In this document: piece by piece, positions 32,591 to 40,984 of the stretch
Position numbering within the stretch: position 1 is the first letter of the stretch
How the letters are laid out: each line of letters starts with the position of its first letter
DNA from: Halorientalis regularis
Lineage (GTDB): Archaea > Halobacteriota > Halobacteria > Halobacteriales > Haloarculaceae
Assembly: GCF_023698535.1 (NCBI RefSeq)
Contig: NZ_JALJCL010000006.1
Span: 124,001-188,000, forward strand
Length of the DNA: 64,000 bases
Direction: 5' to 3'
The notes under the pieces: model-generated
Database searches by the model: none
The model's input: the letters and a program-made list of their open reading frames with translations, nothing else
What the model was told of the DNA's origin: nothing
Translations under genes and position numbers: made by a program

Positions 32591-34753
32591 ATGGCCGACA
32601 CCGCGTCGTCGATCCGGGTATTACAGGTCGACGACGACCCCGAGCTCGCGGCCGTGGCCGTCGACTTCCTCGAACAGGCAGACGAGCGTATCACGGCCGA
32701 GGCCGTCGAAGACGCAGATAGCGCCCTCTCGTATCTGGACGACCGCGCCGTCGACTGTATCGTCAGCGACTACGACATGCCGGGAACCGACGGGCTGGAA
32801 CTGCTGGAGGCCGTCCGCGAGACGTACCCCGACCTCCCCTTCATTCTCTTTACCGGGAACGGCAGCGAGGAGATCGCGAGCGAAGCGATCTCGGCTGGCG
32901 TCTCCGACTACCTGCAGAAAGGGACCGGCACCGAACAGTACGAACTGCTCGCCGACCGGATCGGGAACGCGGTCGAACAGTACCGCCCCGCCCGCGCCGT
33001 CGAGCGCGCCGAGGACCGGCTCCGGGAACTCGCCGAGAACTCGAACGACGCCCTGTGGATGTACTCGGGCGACTGGTCGGAACTCGAGTTCGTCAACTCC
33101 GCCTACGAGGATATCTGGGGCCAGTCAGTAGAGCGACTCCGGGAGAACCCGCGGGCCTTCCTCGACGCCGTCCACCCCGAGGACCGCGAGTTCGTCCGGG
33201 AGGCAGTCGAGCGCCTCTCTACCGGCGAATCCGTCGACATCGAGTTCCGCGTCAACGAGTCCGAGGGGTACGGCCGGTGGGCGTGGGTGCAGGCCGAGCC
33301 GATCGTCGATGACGGGACGGTGGCACGGATCGTAGGGTTCACGCGGGATATCACGGAACGCAAGCAGCGCGAACGCGAGCTGGGCCGCTACCGGCGGATC
33401 GTCGAGACCATGGGCGACGGCGTCTACGAACTCGACGAGACGGTCACGTACCTCCACGTCAACGACTACATGACGGAACTGTCCGGGTACGACCGCCAGA
33501 CGTGGCGGGAGAGCGACCCCTCGAAGTTTTTTTCCGCCGAGGACATCGAGGCGTTCGAGGACGCCATCAGGACACTCCTCTCGGAGGACGAGGTGACCGT
33601 GGAGAGCGTCGAGGCCGACCTCCGGACCGCCGCCGGGGAGACGGTACCCATCGAGGCGAACCTCACGCTCCGGCCGACGGAGGACGGCGAGTTCCGCGGC
33701 ACCGTCGGCGTCGTCCGGGACATCTCAGACCGCAAGGAACGCGAGCGCGAACTCGAACGGTACGAGACGATCGTCCGGACGATTCCCGACGAGGTCTACG
33801 CCCTGGACGCCGAGGGGCACCTCGTCACGATCATCCCACCGACCGACGCCGAGGAGACGACGACCGGGTACGAACCGGCGGAGCTGGTCGGCGAACACGT
33901 CTCGGCCATCATGGACGAGGACGACATCGCGACCGGCCAGCGAAAGATTCAGAAACTGATCGAGGACGACGAGCGCCGGAAGGTGTCCTTCGAGATGGAG
34001 ACGATCACCCGCGACGGCGAGCGCATCCCCAACGAGAACCACATCGCCCTGCGCCCGATGGAGGACGGCGAGTTCCGCGGCACCGTCGGCGTCCTGCGGG
34101 ACATTACGGAACGCAAGCGACGCGAGCGCGAACTGCAGCGACAGAACGAACGGCTCGAACGGTTCGTCGGCGTCGTCTCCCACGACCTCCGGAACCCCCT
34201 GAACGTCGCCCAGAACCGCCTGGAGCTCGCAGAGCGGGAGTGTGACAGTGACCACCTCGAACAGGTCGCCCAGAGCCACGAACGCATGGCGACGCTCATC
34301 GACGACCTGCTGACGCTCGCCCGCACCGGCGAGCGAGCGACCGATGTCGGGGCGGTCGACCTGCGAGCGGCCGCCGAGGCGTGCCGGGACGCCGTCGACG
34401 AAACTGCGTCCGTCCGCGTCGAGACGAATCGAACCGTCCTCGCCGACGAGGGACGACTCAAACGCCTGCTGGAGAACCTCTATCGCAACGCAATCGAACA
34501 CGCTGGCCCGGACGTGACCGTCACCGTGGGCGACGTGCCCGGGGGCTTTTTCGTCGAAGACGACGGCCCCGGCATCCCCGAGGACGAGCGCGACGCGGTC
34601 TTCGAGTCAGGGTTCTCGACGGCCGAGGACGGGACCGGCTTCGGCCTCTCCATCGTCGAGGAGATCGCAGAGGCCCACGACTGGTCGGTCTCGGTCGCGG
34701 AGAGCGACGCGGGCGGCGCGCGCTTCGAGTTCACCGGTGTGGCGTTCGCCTGA
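32591..34753 (+). CDS. Receiver-PAS3 hybrid histidine kinase
   Basis: This 720-residue cytoplasmic protein starts with a receiver domain (about residues 8-120; phospho-Asp in VSDYDMPG), then three PAS domains (about 135-255, 260-380 and 385-505), the H box VVSHDLRNPLNV (about 530) and an ATPase with NLYRNAIEHA and DDGPGIPE. Receiver-first kinases are common in haloarchaea and likely take phosphate or input from another kinase. ATG 32591 is chosen; GTG 32585 is also in frame. The 3' end overlaps the convergent MFS gene by 23 nt. Confidence 0.87.
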   Translation: MADTASSIRVLQVDDDPELAAVAVDFLEQADERITAEAVEDADSALSYLDDRAVDCIVSDYDMPGTDGLELLEAVRETYPDLPFILFTGNGSEEIASEAISAGVSDYLQKGTGTEQYELLADRIGNAVEQYRPARAVERAEDRLRELAENSNDALWMYSGDWSELEFVNSAYEDIWGQSVERLRENPRAFLDAVHPEDREFVREAVERLSTGESVDIEFRVNESEGYGRWAWVQAEPIVDDGTVARIVGFTRDITERKQRERELGRYRRIVETMGDGVYELDETVTYLHVNDYMTELSGYDRQTWRESDPSKFFSAEDIEAFEDAIRTLLSEDEVTVESVEADLRTAAGETVPIEANLTLRPTEDGEFRGTVGVVRDISDRKERERELERYETIVRTIPDEVYALDAEGHLVTIIPPTDAEETTTGYEPAELVGEHVSAIMDEDDIATGQRKIQKLIEDDERRKVSFEMETITRDGERIPNENHIALRPMEDGEFRGTVGVLRDITERKRRERELQRQNERLERFVGVVSHDLRNPLNVAQNRLELAERECDSDHLEQVAQSHERMATLIDDLLTLARTGERATDVGAVDLRAAAEACRDAVDETASVRVETNRTVLADEGRLKRLLENLYRNAIEHAGPDVTVTVGDVPGGFFVEDDGPGIPEDERDAVFESGFSTAEDGTGFGLSIVEEIAEAHDWSVSVAESDAGGARFEFTGVAFA

Positions 34754-35963
34754 GCCGCCGGCGAGTCAGTGCCGCGCCCAGCGACAGCACGCCACCGCCG
34801 GCGGCGACGGCGGCGGCCCCGAACACGCCGCGCACGCCGAACAACGGGATCAGCGGGCCGAACAGGACGGGCGAGAGGAACTGCCCGACGTAGCCCGCGG
34901 AGGCGAGGTAGGAACTGAACTGCCCCTGCCGGTCGACGGGCGCGAGCGCCTCGATCCAGGCGAACGCCGAGGGAAAGACCAGTCCCAGTCCGAAACCGAA
35001 GCCGACGACGGGCGGGACAGCCGCGAGCGGCGAGTCGGCGACCGTCGCAGTCGCGAACGCGCCGAGCCACAGGGCGAAGGCCGCTATCACGAGCACGTGC
35101 CGGCGAACCCGCTGTGCGAGCCGGTCGTACAGCGCGGCCGAGACGCCGCCGGCCGCACCGTTGGCCGCCAGGTACAGACTGATCGACAGCGAGGAGGTCG
35201 TGCCGACACCCGCGAGCAACTGGGGATAGAAGACCACGATGCTGTACAGGAGCGCGTTCGCCCCGAAGTAGAGCAGGTACACCGCAAGCAGTGCGGGCCG
35301 CCGCCGGACGACCGCGAGGACACCGGCTACTCCGGCCGCAGGTGTGCCCCCACTCTCCGGGTCGGATCCCCCGTCACCGCTCCCATCCGCGGCCGCCGCA
35401 GCGCGACCGGATTCGGGTATCAGCGCCACCGCCAGCAGGCCGAGCGGCAGCGCGATCAGGTAGACGCCGAAGGGGAGTTGCCAGGAGAGGGTGCCCAGCG
35501 CGCCACCGACCAGCGGCCAGACGGCCGCGCCGGCGCTGTTGGCCCCGCTTCGCAGGCCCAGCGCTCGATCCATCCGCTGGCCCTCGAAGCGCTCGTAGAT
35601 CAACACGGTAATCCCGGTATAGACGAACGCGGTGCCGACGCCCAGCACCGCCCGGGAGAGCAGGAGCGGGCCGAACGCGTCGATCACCAGCCCCGCGCTC
35701 CCGCCGGCGGCGTACAGCAGGAGCCCGGCGACGAACGGCCGGCGCGGCCCCACCCGGTCGATGATCGACCCCGCGACGGGACTCGCGAGGACGATCAACG
35801 CACCGTGGGTCGTGATGATGAGCCCGGCCGCCGACTCGGAGACGCCCAGTCCGTCCTGAATCGCCGGGACGACCGGGCCCAAAATTGCGCCGGCCATCAC
35901 GGTCAGCGTGGCCGCGGCGACGACGATCCACAGCGTCACACGCGTGCCCGACGAGTCCGTCAT
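34731..35963 (-). CDS. MFS transporter
   Basis: This 410-residue protein has twelve hydrophobic segments and the MFS A-like motif between helices 2 and 3 (GSIIDRVGPRRPF) plus a weaker copy (ALYDRLAQRVRRH). The central loop (about residues 190-215) is acidic and Gly-rich. It resembles proton-driven efflux carriers such as multidrug exporters, but the substrate is not known. Two tiny membrane proteins precede it on the same strand (32 nt and about 260 nt upstream), so the three may be co-transcribed. Confidence 0.87.
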   Translation of the reverse strand: MTDSSGTRVTLWIVVAAATLTVMAGAILGPVVPAIQDGLGVSESAAGLIITTHGALIVLASPVAGSIIDRVGPRRPFVAGLLLYAAGGSAGLVIDAFGPLLLSRAVLGVGTAFVYTGITVLIYERFEGQRMDRALGLRSGANSAGAAVWPLVGGALGTLSWQLPFGVYLIALPLGLLAVALIPESGRAAAAADGSGDGGSDPESGGTPAAGVAGVLAVVRRRPALLAVYLLYFGANALLYSIVVFYPQLLAGVGTTSSLSISLYLAANGAAGGVSAALYDRLAQRVRRHVLVIAAFALWLGAFATATVADSPLAAVPPVVGFGFGLGLVFPSAFAWIEALAPVDRQGQFSSYLASAGYVGQFLSPVLFGPLIPLFGVRGVFGAAAVAAGGGVLSLGAALTRRRLRRTPHR

Positions 35964-35995
35964 CGACGGGCCTTGGTGCGCCCGGGTCTACGTGG

Positions 35996-36163
35996 TTACG
36001 GTTCCGCTCCGGGAAGCGACTCGCGCCACCGGGGCCAGTCGGTGCGCCCGAACAGGTGGCCGAGCACGAGACCGAGCGCGAGCGCGATGAGTGGCGGGAA
36101 GTCAGGGCCGCCCGGCTGGGAGGGAAGGAACAGTACTGGATCGATGGGGAGCAGGCCATCCAG
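35996..36163 (-). CDS. 55-residue single-helix membrane protein, CTG start or lost start
   Basis: The frame reads LDGLLPIDPVLFLPSQPGG, then a hydrophobic helix (PPLIALALGLVLGHLF) and a basic end (GRTDWPRWRESLPGAEP). Third codon positions are almost all G or C. Its plan matches the next small gene upstream (LIPTDPTLLVPSLDRPE, then a helix and basic end), so the two look like paralogues. No ATG, GTG or TTG precedes the frame; CTG 36163 lies about 26 nt from a TATA-like GTAAGAAAG (about 36186-36194). The MFS gene starts 32 nt downstream. Confidence 0.5.
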   Translation of the reverse strand: MDGLLPIDPVLFLPSQPGGPDFPPLIALALGLVLGHLFGRTDWPRWRESLPGAEP

Positions 36164-36223
36164 TCCCGACGGTCACGTTGCCGATCTTTCTTACCGGGTC
36201 GACCCTCACCCGCGTCTGCAACG

Positions 36224-36475
36224 CTACGGGGACGCCTCGTCCGGGCTCTCGGTGAGCGGTTCGTCGGGGTCGGGGTTCGCGTCGGCGTCGGACTCGTCGT
36301 CGTGGTCCGCTTGCCCGTCCGGGTCTCGACCGCGCAGCCAACTGCGCTTCACCCCACGGGCGAGCAACAGGAGCGTCAGCAGGACGTACCCGAGCAACAC
36401 GGCCGGCAAGGTGGCCTCGGGCCGGTCGAGCGAGGGGACCAACAGCGTCGGATCGGTCGGGATCAGCGGCGACAT
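36224..36475 (-). CDS. 83-residue single-helix membrane protein
   Basis: The protein has a short N terminus (LIPTDPTLLVPSLDRPEAT), one hydrophobic helix (about residues 22-40), a basic GVKRSWLRGRD stop-transfer and a long acidic tail. It is probably anchored with the tail inside the cell. Function is unknown. It is followed by a similar tiny gene and an MFS exporter on the same strand, suggesting accessory proteins of that transporter. ATG 36475 is the only reasonable start; the longer reading frame that continues upstream is the antisense shadow of larC. Confidence 0.65.
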   Translation of the reverse strand: MSPLIPTDPTLLVPSLDRPEATLPAVLLGYVLLTLLLLARGVKRSWLRGRDPDGQADHDDESDADANPDPDEPLTESPDEASP

Positions 36476-36622
36476 GACGATTACCCCTCCGGTTCTGGGA
36501 GGCCTAAGAGTGACCCCCCATATTGATGGGTACCTACGAGGGGTTGGATACCGGAGCCTGGCCAACCCCGTCAGCGACTGCGGGACCGAACGGTTTTCCC
36601 GGACCGCGACAGTTGCACGGGT

Positions 36623-37990
36623 ATGCGAACACTCGCGTTCGACGGCCGGATGGGGGCCAGCGGCGACATGCTGCTGGGGGCACTGCTCGCGGCCGGTGCC
36701 GACCGCGACGCCCTCGCGCCCGTCGAGGACGCCGCGAGCCTCGACGTGACCTACGCGGTCCGGACCGTCGAGAAGACCGGGATCAGCGCGACCGCGGTCG
36801 ACGTGTTGCTGGCCGACGACGAGACCGACGGCGCTCACGCCCACCACGACCACGATCACCACGACCACACCGGCGACGGCACCCACGACCACTCGCCGGA
36901 CCCCGAACACGGCCACGGCGAGGACGACGACGGAAGCGACGAACACGCTCACGCGCACGACGACCACACACCCGCCGAGGGCCACGGACCCCACCGCACG
37001 TACGCGGAGGTCGTCGAGATCGTCGACGGACTGGACCTGCCCGCCCGCGTCGCGGCCGACGCGCGGTCGATCTTCGAGGTCCTCGGGGAGGCCGAGGCCG
37101 CCGTCCACGGCACGGGCCTCGACGAGACGCACTTCCACGAGGTCGGCGCGGACGACGCCATCGCGGACGTGGTCGGGGCCTGCCTGTTGCTCGACGACCT
37201 CGGCGTGGACCGGGTCGTGACGACGCCGCTGTCGACCGGCGGCGGCGAGGTTGCGATGAGCCACGGGACCTACCCAGTTCCGACGCCCGCCGTCGTCGAG
37301 ATCGCCGAGCGCGCCGACTGGGCACTCCGTGGCGGCCCGGTCGACGCCGAACTCCTGACCCCGACCGGCGCGGCCATCCTCACGCACGTCGCCGAGGGCG
37401 TCGACCGCCTCCCCTCGCTCCGCGTCGACGCCTCCGGGTACGGGGCCGGCGGCTACGATTTCGACGACCACCCGAACGTGTTGCGGGCCGTGGTGGGGGA
37501 CGGCGGTGGCGGCCTCCAGCGCGACGAGATCACCGTGCTGGAGACGAACCTCGACGACGCGCCCCCCGAAGTGCTGGGCGGCCTGCAGGACCGCCTCGCC
37601 GACGCCGGCGCGCGTGACGTGTCCATCGTCCCGCTCACGATGAAGAAATCGCGGCCGGGCCACCTGGTGAAGGTGATCGTCAAGCCCGAGGACGCGGATC
37701 GGGTCGCCCGGCGACTGGCCGAGGAGACCGGGACGCTCGGCGTTCGGGAACACGGCGCGGGTCACCGGTGGGTGGCCGCACGGGACGTGACGACGACGAC
37801 GGTGACGGTTGCGGGCGAGACATACGAGGTGGCCGTCAAAGTCGCCAGCGACGCCGAGGGGACCGTGTACGACGTGAGCGCCGAGTACGACGACTCGCTG
37901 GCGGTCGCCCGCGAGACGGACCTGCCGGTCCGGGACGTGATGCGGCGCGCGGAGGAGGCCGTCCGGGACGAGGGTGGCGGAGAGGACTAG
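36623..37990 (+). CDS. larC: Nickel insertion protein LarC
   Basis: The 455-residue protein opens with LAFDGRMGASGDMLLGALLA and has HFHEVGADDAIADVVG, TYPVPTPAVVEI and ELLTPTGAAIL, all diagnostic of LarC. LarC inserts nickel into the pincer cofactor used by lactate racemase and related enzymes. A His/Asp-rich loop (about residues 72-122) contains more than 20 histidines and probably stores nickel. No larB, larE or larA is in the window. A TATA-like GGTTTTCCC centred about 27 nt before the ATG supports the start. Confidence 0.92.
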   Translation: MRTLAFDGRMGASGDMLLGALLAAGADRDALAPVEDAASLDVTYAVRTVEKTGISATAVDVLLADDETDGAHAHHDHDHHDHTGDGTHDHSPDPEHGHGEDDDGSDEHAHAHDDHTPAEGHGPHRTYAEVVEIVDGLDLPARVAADARSIFEVLGEAEAAVHGTGLDETHFHEVGADDAIADVVGACLLLDDLGVDRVVTTPLSTGGGEVAMSHGTYPVPTPAVVEIAERADWALRGGPVDAELLTPTGAAILTHVAEGVDRLPSLRVDASGYGAGGYDFDDHPNVLRAVVGDGGGGLQRDEITVLETNLDDAPPEVLGGLQDRLADAGARDVSIVPLTMKKSRPGHLVKVIVKPEDADRVARRLAEETGTLGVREHGAGHRWVAARDVTTTTVTVAGETYEVAVKVASDAEGTVYDVSAEYDDSLAVARETDLPVRDVMRRAEEAVRDEGGGED

Positions 37991-38766
37991 GCGTCGCCGT
38001 CGTTCCGTCCAGTTCCGTCTCGGTTGTCGTCGCCGCGGTGTTCGGCCAGCGCCTCCGCGATGGTCAACTCTCCCACCGCGACCCGGCGGGCCAGGTCCTC
38101 GTCGATTGCCCGATTGGTCGCTGACTGTTCGCGGGACCATTCTTTGATCCGCTTGAGTTCGCCGGCGGTGGGTTCGATATCGCGTGACTCGACTTCCTCG
38201 CCCTCGATCCGGGCGATGTTGACCGCCGCGAGTACGTCGCCCATCCCGCGCGCGCCGGTGCCCAGATACGGCGTCGTCCCGGTCTCGTCGACGAGTTCGA
38301 CCGGCACGTCCGGCAGGTCGTCGATGATCCGCGCGCCGGTCGTCCGTGCGCCGTCGCCGATGCGGATCAACGGATCAGCGGCGTCCTCGCACTCGTCGGC
38401 CACCACGTCCGCGGTCTGGGCGGCCGGGACGTGGAAGGCCGCGACCACCGAGCCGCCGACCGTGACCGCGATGCCGGGCCGGTCGCCGGGGTCGATCCCG
38501 ATCACGGTGCGGCCGTCGCCGCCCCGCAGGACGGTCAGCACGTCCTCGACGGCCCGGCGCGGGTCGTCGGGATCGGCGGTGACCACGGGCACGGACACGT
38601 CGGGATCGCCGTCCGGGCCGGTGACGACGACCGACGCGCGGTCGGGGAGGTCCTCGTCGGGTTCGACGGTGGTGAAGGGGACGCCACGGTCGCGGAGCTC
38701 GTTGACCACGCCGTGGTACACCTCGAAGTCCGCGGTGGCGACGACGATCACACCTCGATTTGGCAC
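37987..38766 (-). CDS. RuvC/RNase H-fold protein of unknown function
   Basis: The 259-residue protein has a Rossmann-like N terminus (about residues 1-85) and a central segment TVIGIDPGDRPGIAVTVGG with the strand-1 aspartate of RuvC-like nucleases, followed by RIGDGARTTGARIIDDL and GARGMGDVLAAVNIA. Similar archaeal proteins are annotated only as hypothetical. The full acidic triad is not obvious, so catalysis is uncertain. C-terminal residues 205-259 are helical and charged. The stop overlaps larC by 4 nt, convergent. Confidence 0.75.
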   Translation of the reverse strand: MPNRGVIVVATADFEVYHGVVNELRDRGVPFTTVEPDEDLPDRASVVVTGPDGDPDVSVPVVTADPDDPRRAVEDVLTVLRGGDGRTVIGIDPGDRPGIAVTVGGSVVAAFHVPAAQTADVVADECEDAADPLIRIGDGARTTGARIIDDLPDVPVELVDETGTTPYLGTGARGMGDVLAAVNIARIEGEEVESRDIEPTAGELKRIKEWSREQSATNRAIDEDLARRVAVGELTIAEALAEHRGDDNRDGTGRNDGDA

Positions 38767-38826
38767 GCCGGCGTCTTAGTCCCACCCAACCGCAACCGCT
38801 TTGGGGCGAGGTCCGAATTCCCCGCC

Positions 38827-39234
38827 ATGAGCGTCGAGTTCGAGGCCGGGCCGCCCGACGCCCTGCGCCGGCGGGTGACGATCCTGACCGGAATCCCGGC
38901 CCTGCTGGCGACGGTCGTGGGAACGCTCGGCCCGTTCGTCGTCGACGTGCCGGGCCTCACGAACCTCATCTTCGTCGGCGGCGTGTGGCTCCTGCTCAGC
39001 TGGCTCGTCGGTCACCGCGACAGCTACCGCCTCTCCGAAGCGGGCGTCCGGCGCAGCGGCCGGCTCCGAACTCGCACCTACGACTGGGAGGAGTTCGCGG
39101 GGTACGAGGCCAGCGACGAGGCGATGACCCTCTACCGGTCGGGCCCCTGGCCCGCAGTCCGGTTCTCGCTGTCCGACGTGGCGGAGCCGGATCGGGTGCG
39201 CGAGGTCGTCGCCGACAACCTGTCGGCCGCGTAG
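38827..39234 (+). CDS. Membrane protein with PH-like C-terminal domain
   Basis: This 135-residue protein has two helices (about residues 15-35 and 42-60) and a cytoplasmic domain SYRLSEAGVRRSGRLRTRTYDWEEFAGY (residues about 65-92, quoted in part) resembling bacterial PH-like domains. The domain is related to the end of the next gene product. Function is unknown. It is divergent from the RuvC-like gene with a 60-nt spacer. Confidence 0.72.
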   Translation: MSVEFEAGPPDALRRRVTILTGIPALLATVVGTLGPFVVDVPGLTNLIFVGGVWLLLSWLVGHRDSYRLSEAGVRRSGRLRTRTYDWEEFAGYEASDEAMTLYRSGPWPAVRFSLSDVAEPDRVREVVADNLSAA

Positions 39235-39283
39235 CCCGCCGGAACCCCCAAAGGATTTGCCCGTGTCAGTCGAACGAACGGAC

Positions 39284-40141
39284 ATGCACGAGAGGGTCCA
39301 CCAGCCCGCCCCCCAGTCTCCGGACCGGCCGGACACGGTCTTCGCCCTCGTCGCGGGGCTGTACGCCGCCCTGCTGCTCTCGCCCGCCGTCGTGTTCGCC
39401 GCTGCGGTCGCGTACCCGCTCGGTGCGGGTGCGCTGTACATCGCCCTGCTCGCAGTGCTGACCGCCATCACGACCGCAGGCACGGTGGCGGTCGGTCGAG
39501 TGCGTGGCGTCGTCGAACGGATCGGTGCGTCCCGCGTCGCCCGCGGGCTCGCCGTCCTGCCGGTCCTCGGGATGGTCGGGTACGGCGTCGCCGCGGCCAG
39601 CGTCGACGCCCCGGGAACCGATGGCGTCGTGGCCGCCGGAATCGTCCTGTCGGGCGTCGGAATCGCCACGGGGATGGCCCTCGTCGCGATGTCCCGGACC
39701 CGATACGCGAGAGCAGTCGTCGAGGACGAGAGCGTGCGCGCGGAGTGGAAGGCCGGCTGGCCCCAGCCGCGCCGGATGCGAATCCAGATCGGTGCCGTGA
39801 CCCTCTATCTGGCCGGTGCGGCGCTCCTGTTCGGCGGCGAGTTCGTCGGCCTCGGCGCGTACGAGTGGATCGGCGCGCTGGCGTTCGTTCCGGGCGGCGC
39901 CGGTCTCGGCTGGGGACAGCCCCGAGCCTACCGACTCGCCCCGGCCGGAATCGAACGGAGCAACTACGTCCACCGCCGGCTCTACGAGTGGGACGGCTTC
40001 GCGTCGGTTTCCGTGAGCGAGGACGCGGTCGTTCTGTACCGCGAGTCGTGGTGGCGACCCGCCTTCCGCTGCTGGCGCGAGGAGATCGACGACCCGGACG
40101 CGTTGATCGACGCGCTCGACGATCACCTCCCGCGGGCGTGA
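39284..40141 (+). CDS. Multi-helix membrane protein with PH-like C-terminal domain
   Basis: This 285-residue protein has about six hydrophobic segments and a C-terminal PH-like domain (AYRLAPAGIERSNYVHRRLY then EWDGFASVSVSEDAVVLY) matching the end of the preceding gene product, so the two are partial paralogues. ATG 39284 (MHERVHQ) is supported by a TATA-like AGGATTTGC about 28 nt upstream; the longer frame from 39257 would cover that box. Function unknown. Confidence 0.72.
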   Translation: MHERVHQPAPQSPDRPDTVFALVAGLYAALLLSPAVVFAAAVAYPLGAGALYIALLAVLTAITTAGTVAVGRVRGVVERIGASRVARGLAVLPVLGMVGYGVAAASVDAPGTDGVVAAGIVLSGVGIATGMALVAMSRTRYARAVVEDESVRAEWKAGWPQPRRMRIQIGAVTLYLAGAALLFGGEFVGLGAYEWIGALAFVPGGAGLGWGQPRAYRLAPAGIERSNYVHRRLYEWDGFASVSVSEDAVVLYRESWWRPAFRCWREEIDDPDALIDALDDHLPRA

Positions 40142-40187
40142 GCCGCGAGTGGGAGTGTTTTTGGGGGGTGACGCCCAACCTCGGCAC

Positions 40188-40880
40188 GTGAGCGAGCCGA
40201 TCCCGACCGGCTGCGGGGCCGTCGACGAGTTGCTGGGTGACGGCTTCGAGCGCGGCGTCGTCACGCAACTGTACGGGCCGCCAGCCGCCGGCAAGACGAA
40301 CCTCGCACTGAGCGCGGCCGTCGAGACCGCGGCCCGCGGTGAGTCGGCCCTCTTTATCGACACCGAGGGGATCTCAGTCGACCGGCTCGAACAGCTCGCC
40401 AGCGCCCGCACGGACGACGTGGACGATCTGGCCGCCCGGATCATCGTCTCGGACGTGCTGGACTTCGACCAGCAGGGCGAGGCCGTCCGGGACGCCGAGG
40501 AGTTCGCCGAGCAGGTGGAGCTGATCGTCCTCGACTCGGCGACCGGCTTCTACCGTATCCGCCGGACCGAGGACGAGGAGGCCGGCGACGCCCTCCGGAC
40601 CGTGGCCCACCAGGTGACACACCTGCTCTCGCTGGCCCGCAAGCACGACCTGGCGGTCGTCATCACCAATCAGGTGTTCACCGACCCGGACAGCGACCGC
40701 GCGCGGCCGCTGGGCGGGCACACCCTCACGCACTGGTCGGGTGTGGTCCTCCGACTGGAGCGGTTCCGCGGTGGAAACCGACGGGCGACGCTGGAGAAAC
40801 ATCAGGCCAAGCCCGCGGGCGATTCGGTGCAGTTCAAGATCACCGGCGAGGGACTGCAATCGGTCGAGGACGTGCCGTAG
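40188..40880 (+). CDS. radB: RadB recombinase paralogue
   Basis: The 230-residue protein is a RecA-fold ATPase without the helix-hairpin-helix domain of RadA. Walker A is GPPAAGKTN, Walker B is VELIVLDSATGFY, and ITNQV with LGGHTLTHWS follow as in RadB. RadB aids RadA in homologous recombination. GTG 40188 gives SEPIPTGCGAVDELLG, the family start, and a TATA-like GTGTTTTTGG (about 40155-40164) sits about 27 nt before it. Confidence 0.93.
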   Translation: MSEPIPTGCGAVDELLGDGFERGVVTQLYGPPAAGKTNLALSAAVETAARGESALFIDTEGISVDRLEQLASARTDDVDDLAARIIVSDVLDFDQQGEAVRDAEEFAEQVELIVLDSATGFYRIRRTEDEEAGDALRTVAHQVTHLLSLARKHDLAVVITNQVFTDPDSDRARPLGGHTLTHWSGVVLRLERFRGGNRRATLEKHQAKPAGDSVQFKITGEGLQSVEDVP

Positions 40881-40984
40881 GTTCCGAGTGACCCGTCGCC
40901 GATCGGACCGGTCACGGTCTCGACCCCGCGCGGCCGCCGCTGTGCGGAGTAGCCTTTTGTAGCGTGCGTGTGACGGTTGGTCCC

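Noticed and set aside
36838-36990. His/Asp codon repeats in larC as a DNA repeat or CRISPR-like array
   Set aside because: They are irregular codon runs inside a coding loop, with no fixed unit or spacers.
36224-38140. Long minus-strand open frame across larC
   Set aside because: Apart from its last 84 codons (a real small gene) it is the antisense of larC. GC-rich codons suppress stops on the opposite strand, and the translation is Val/Gly/Arg-rich without domains.
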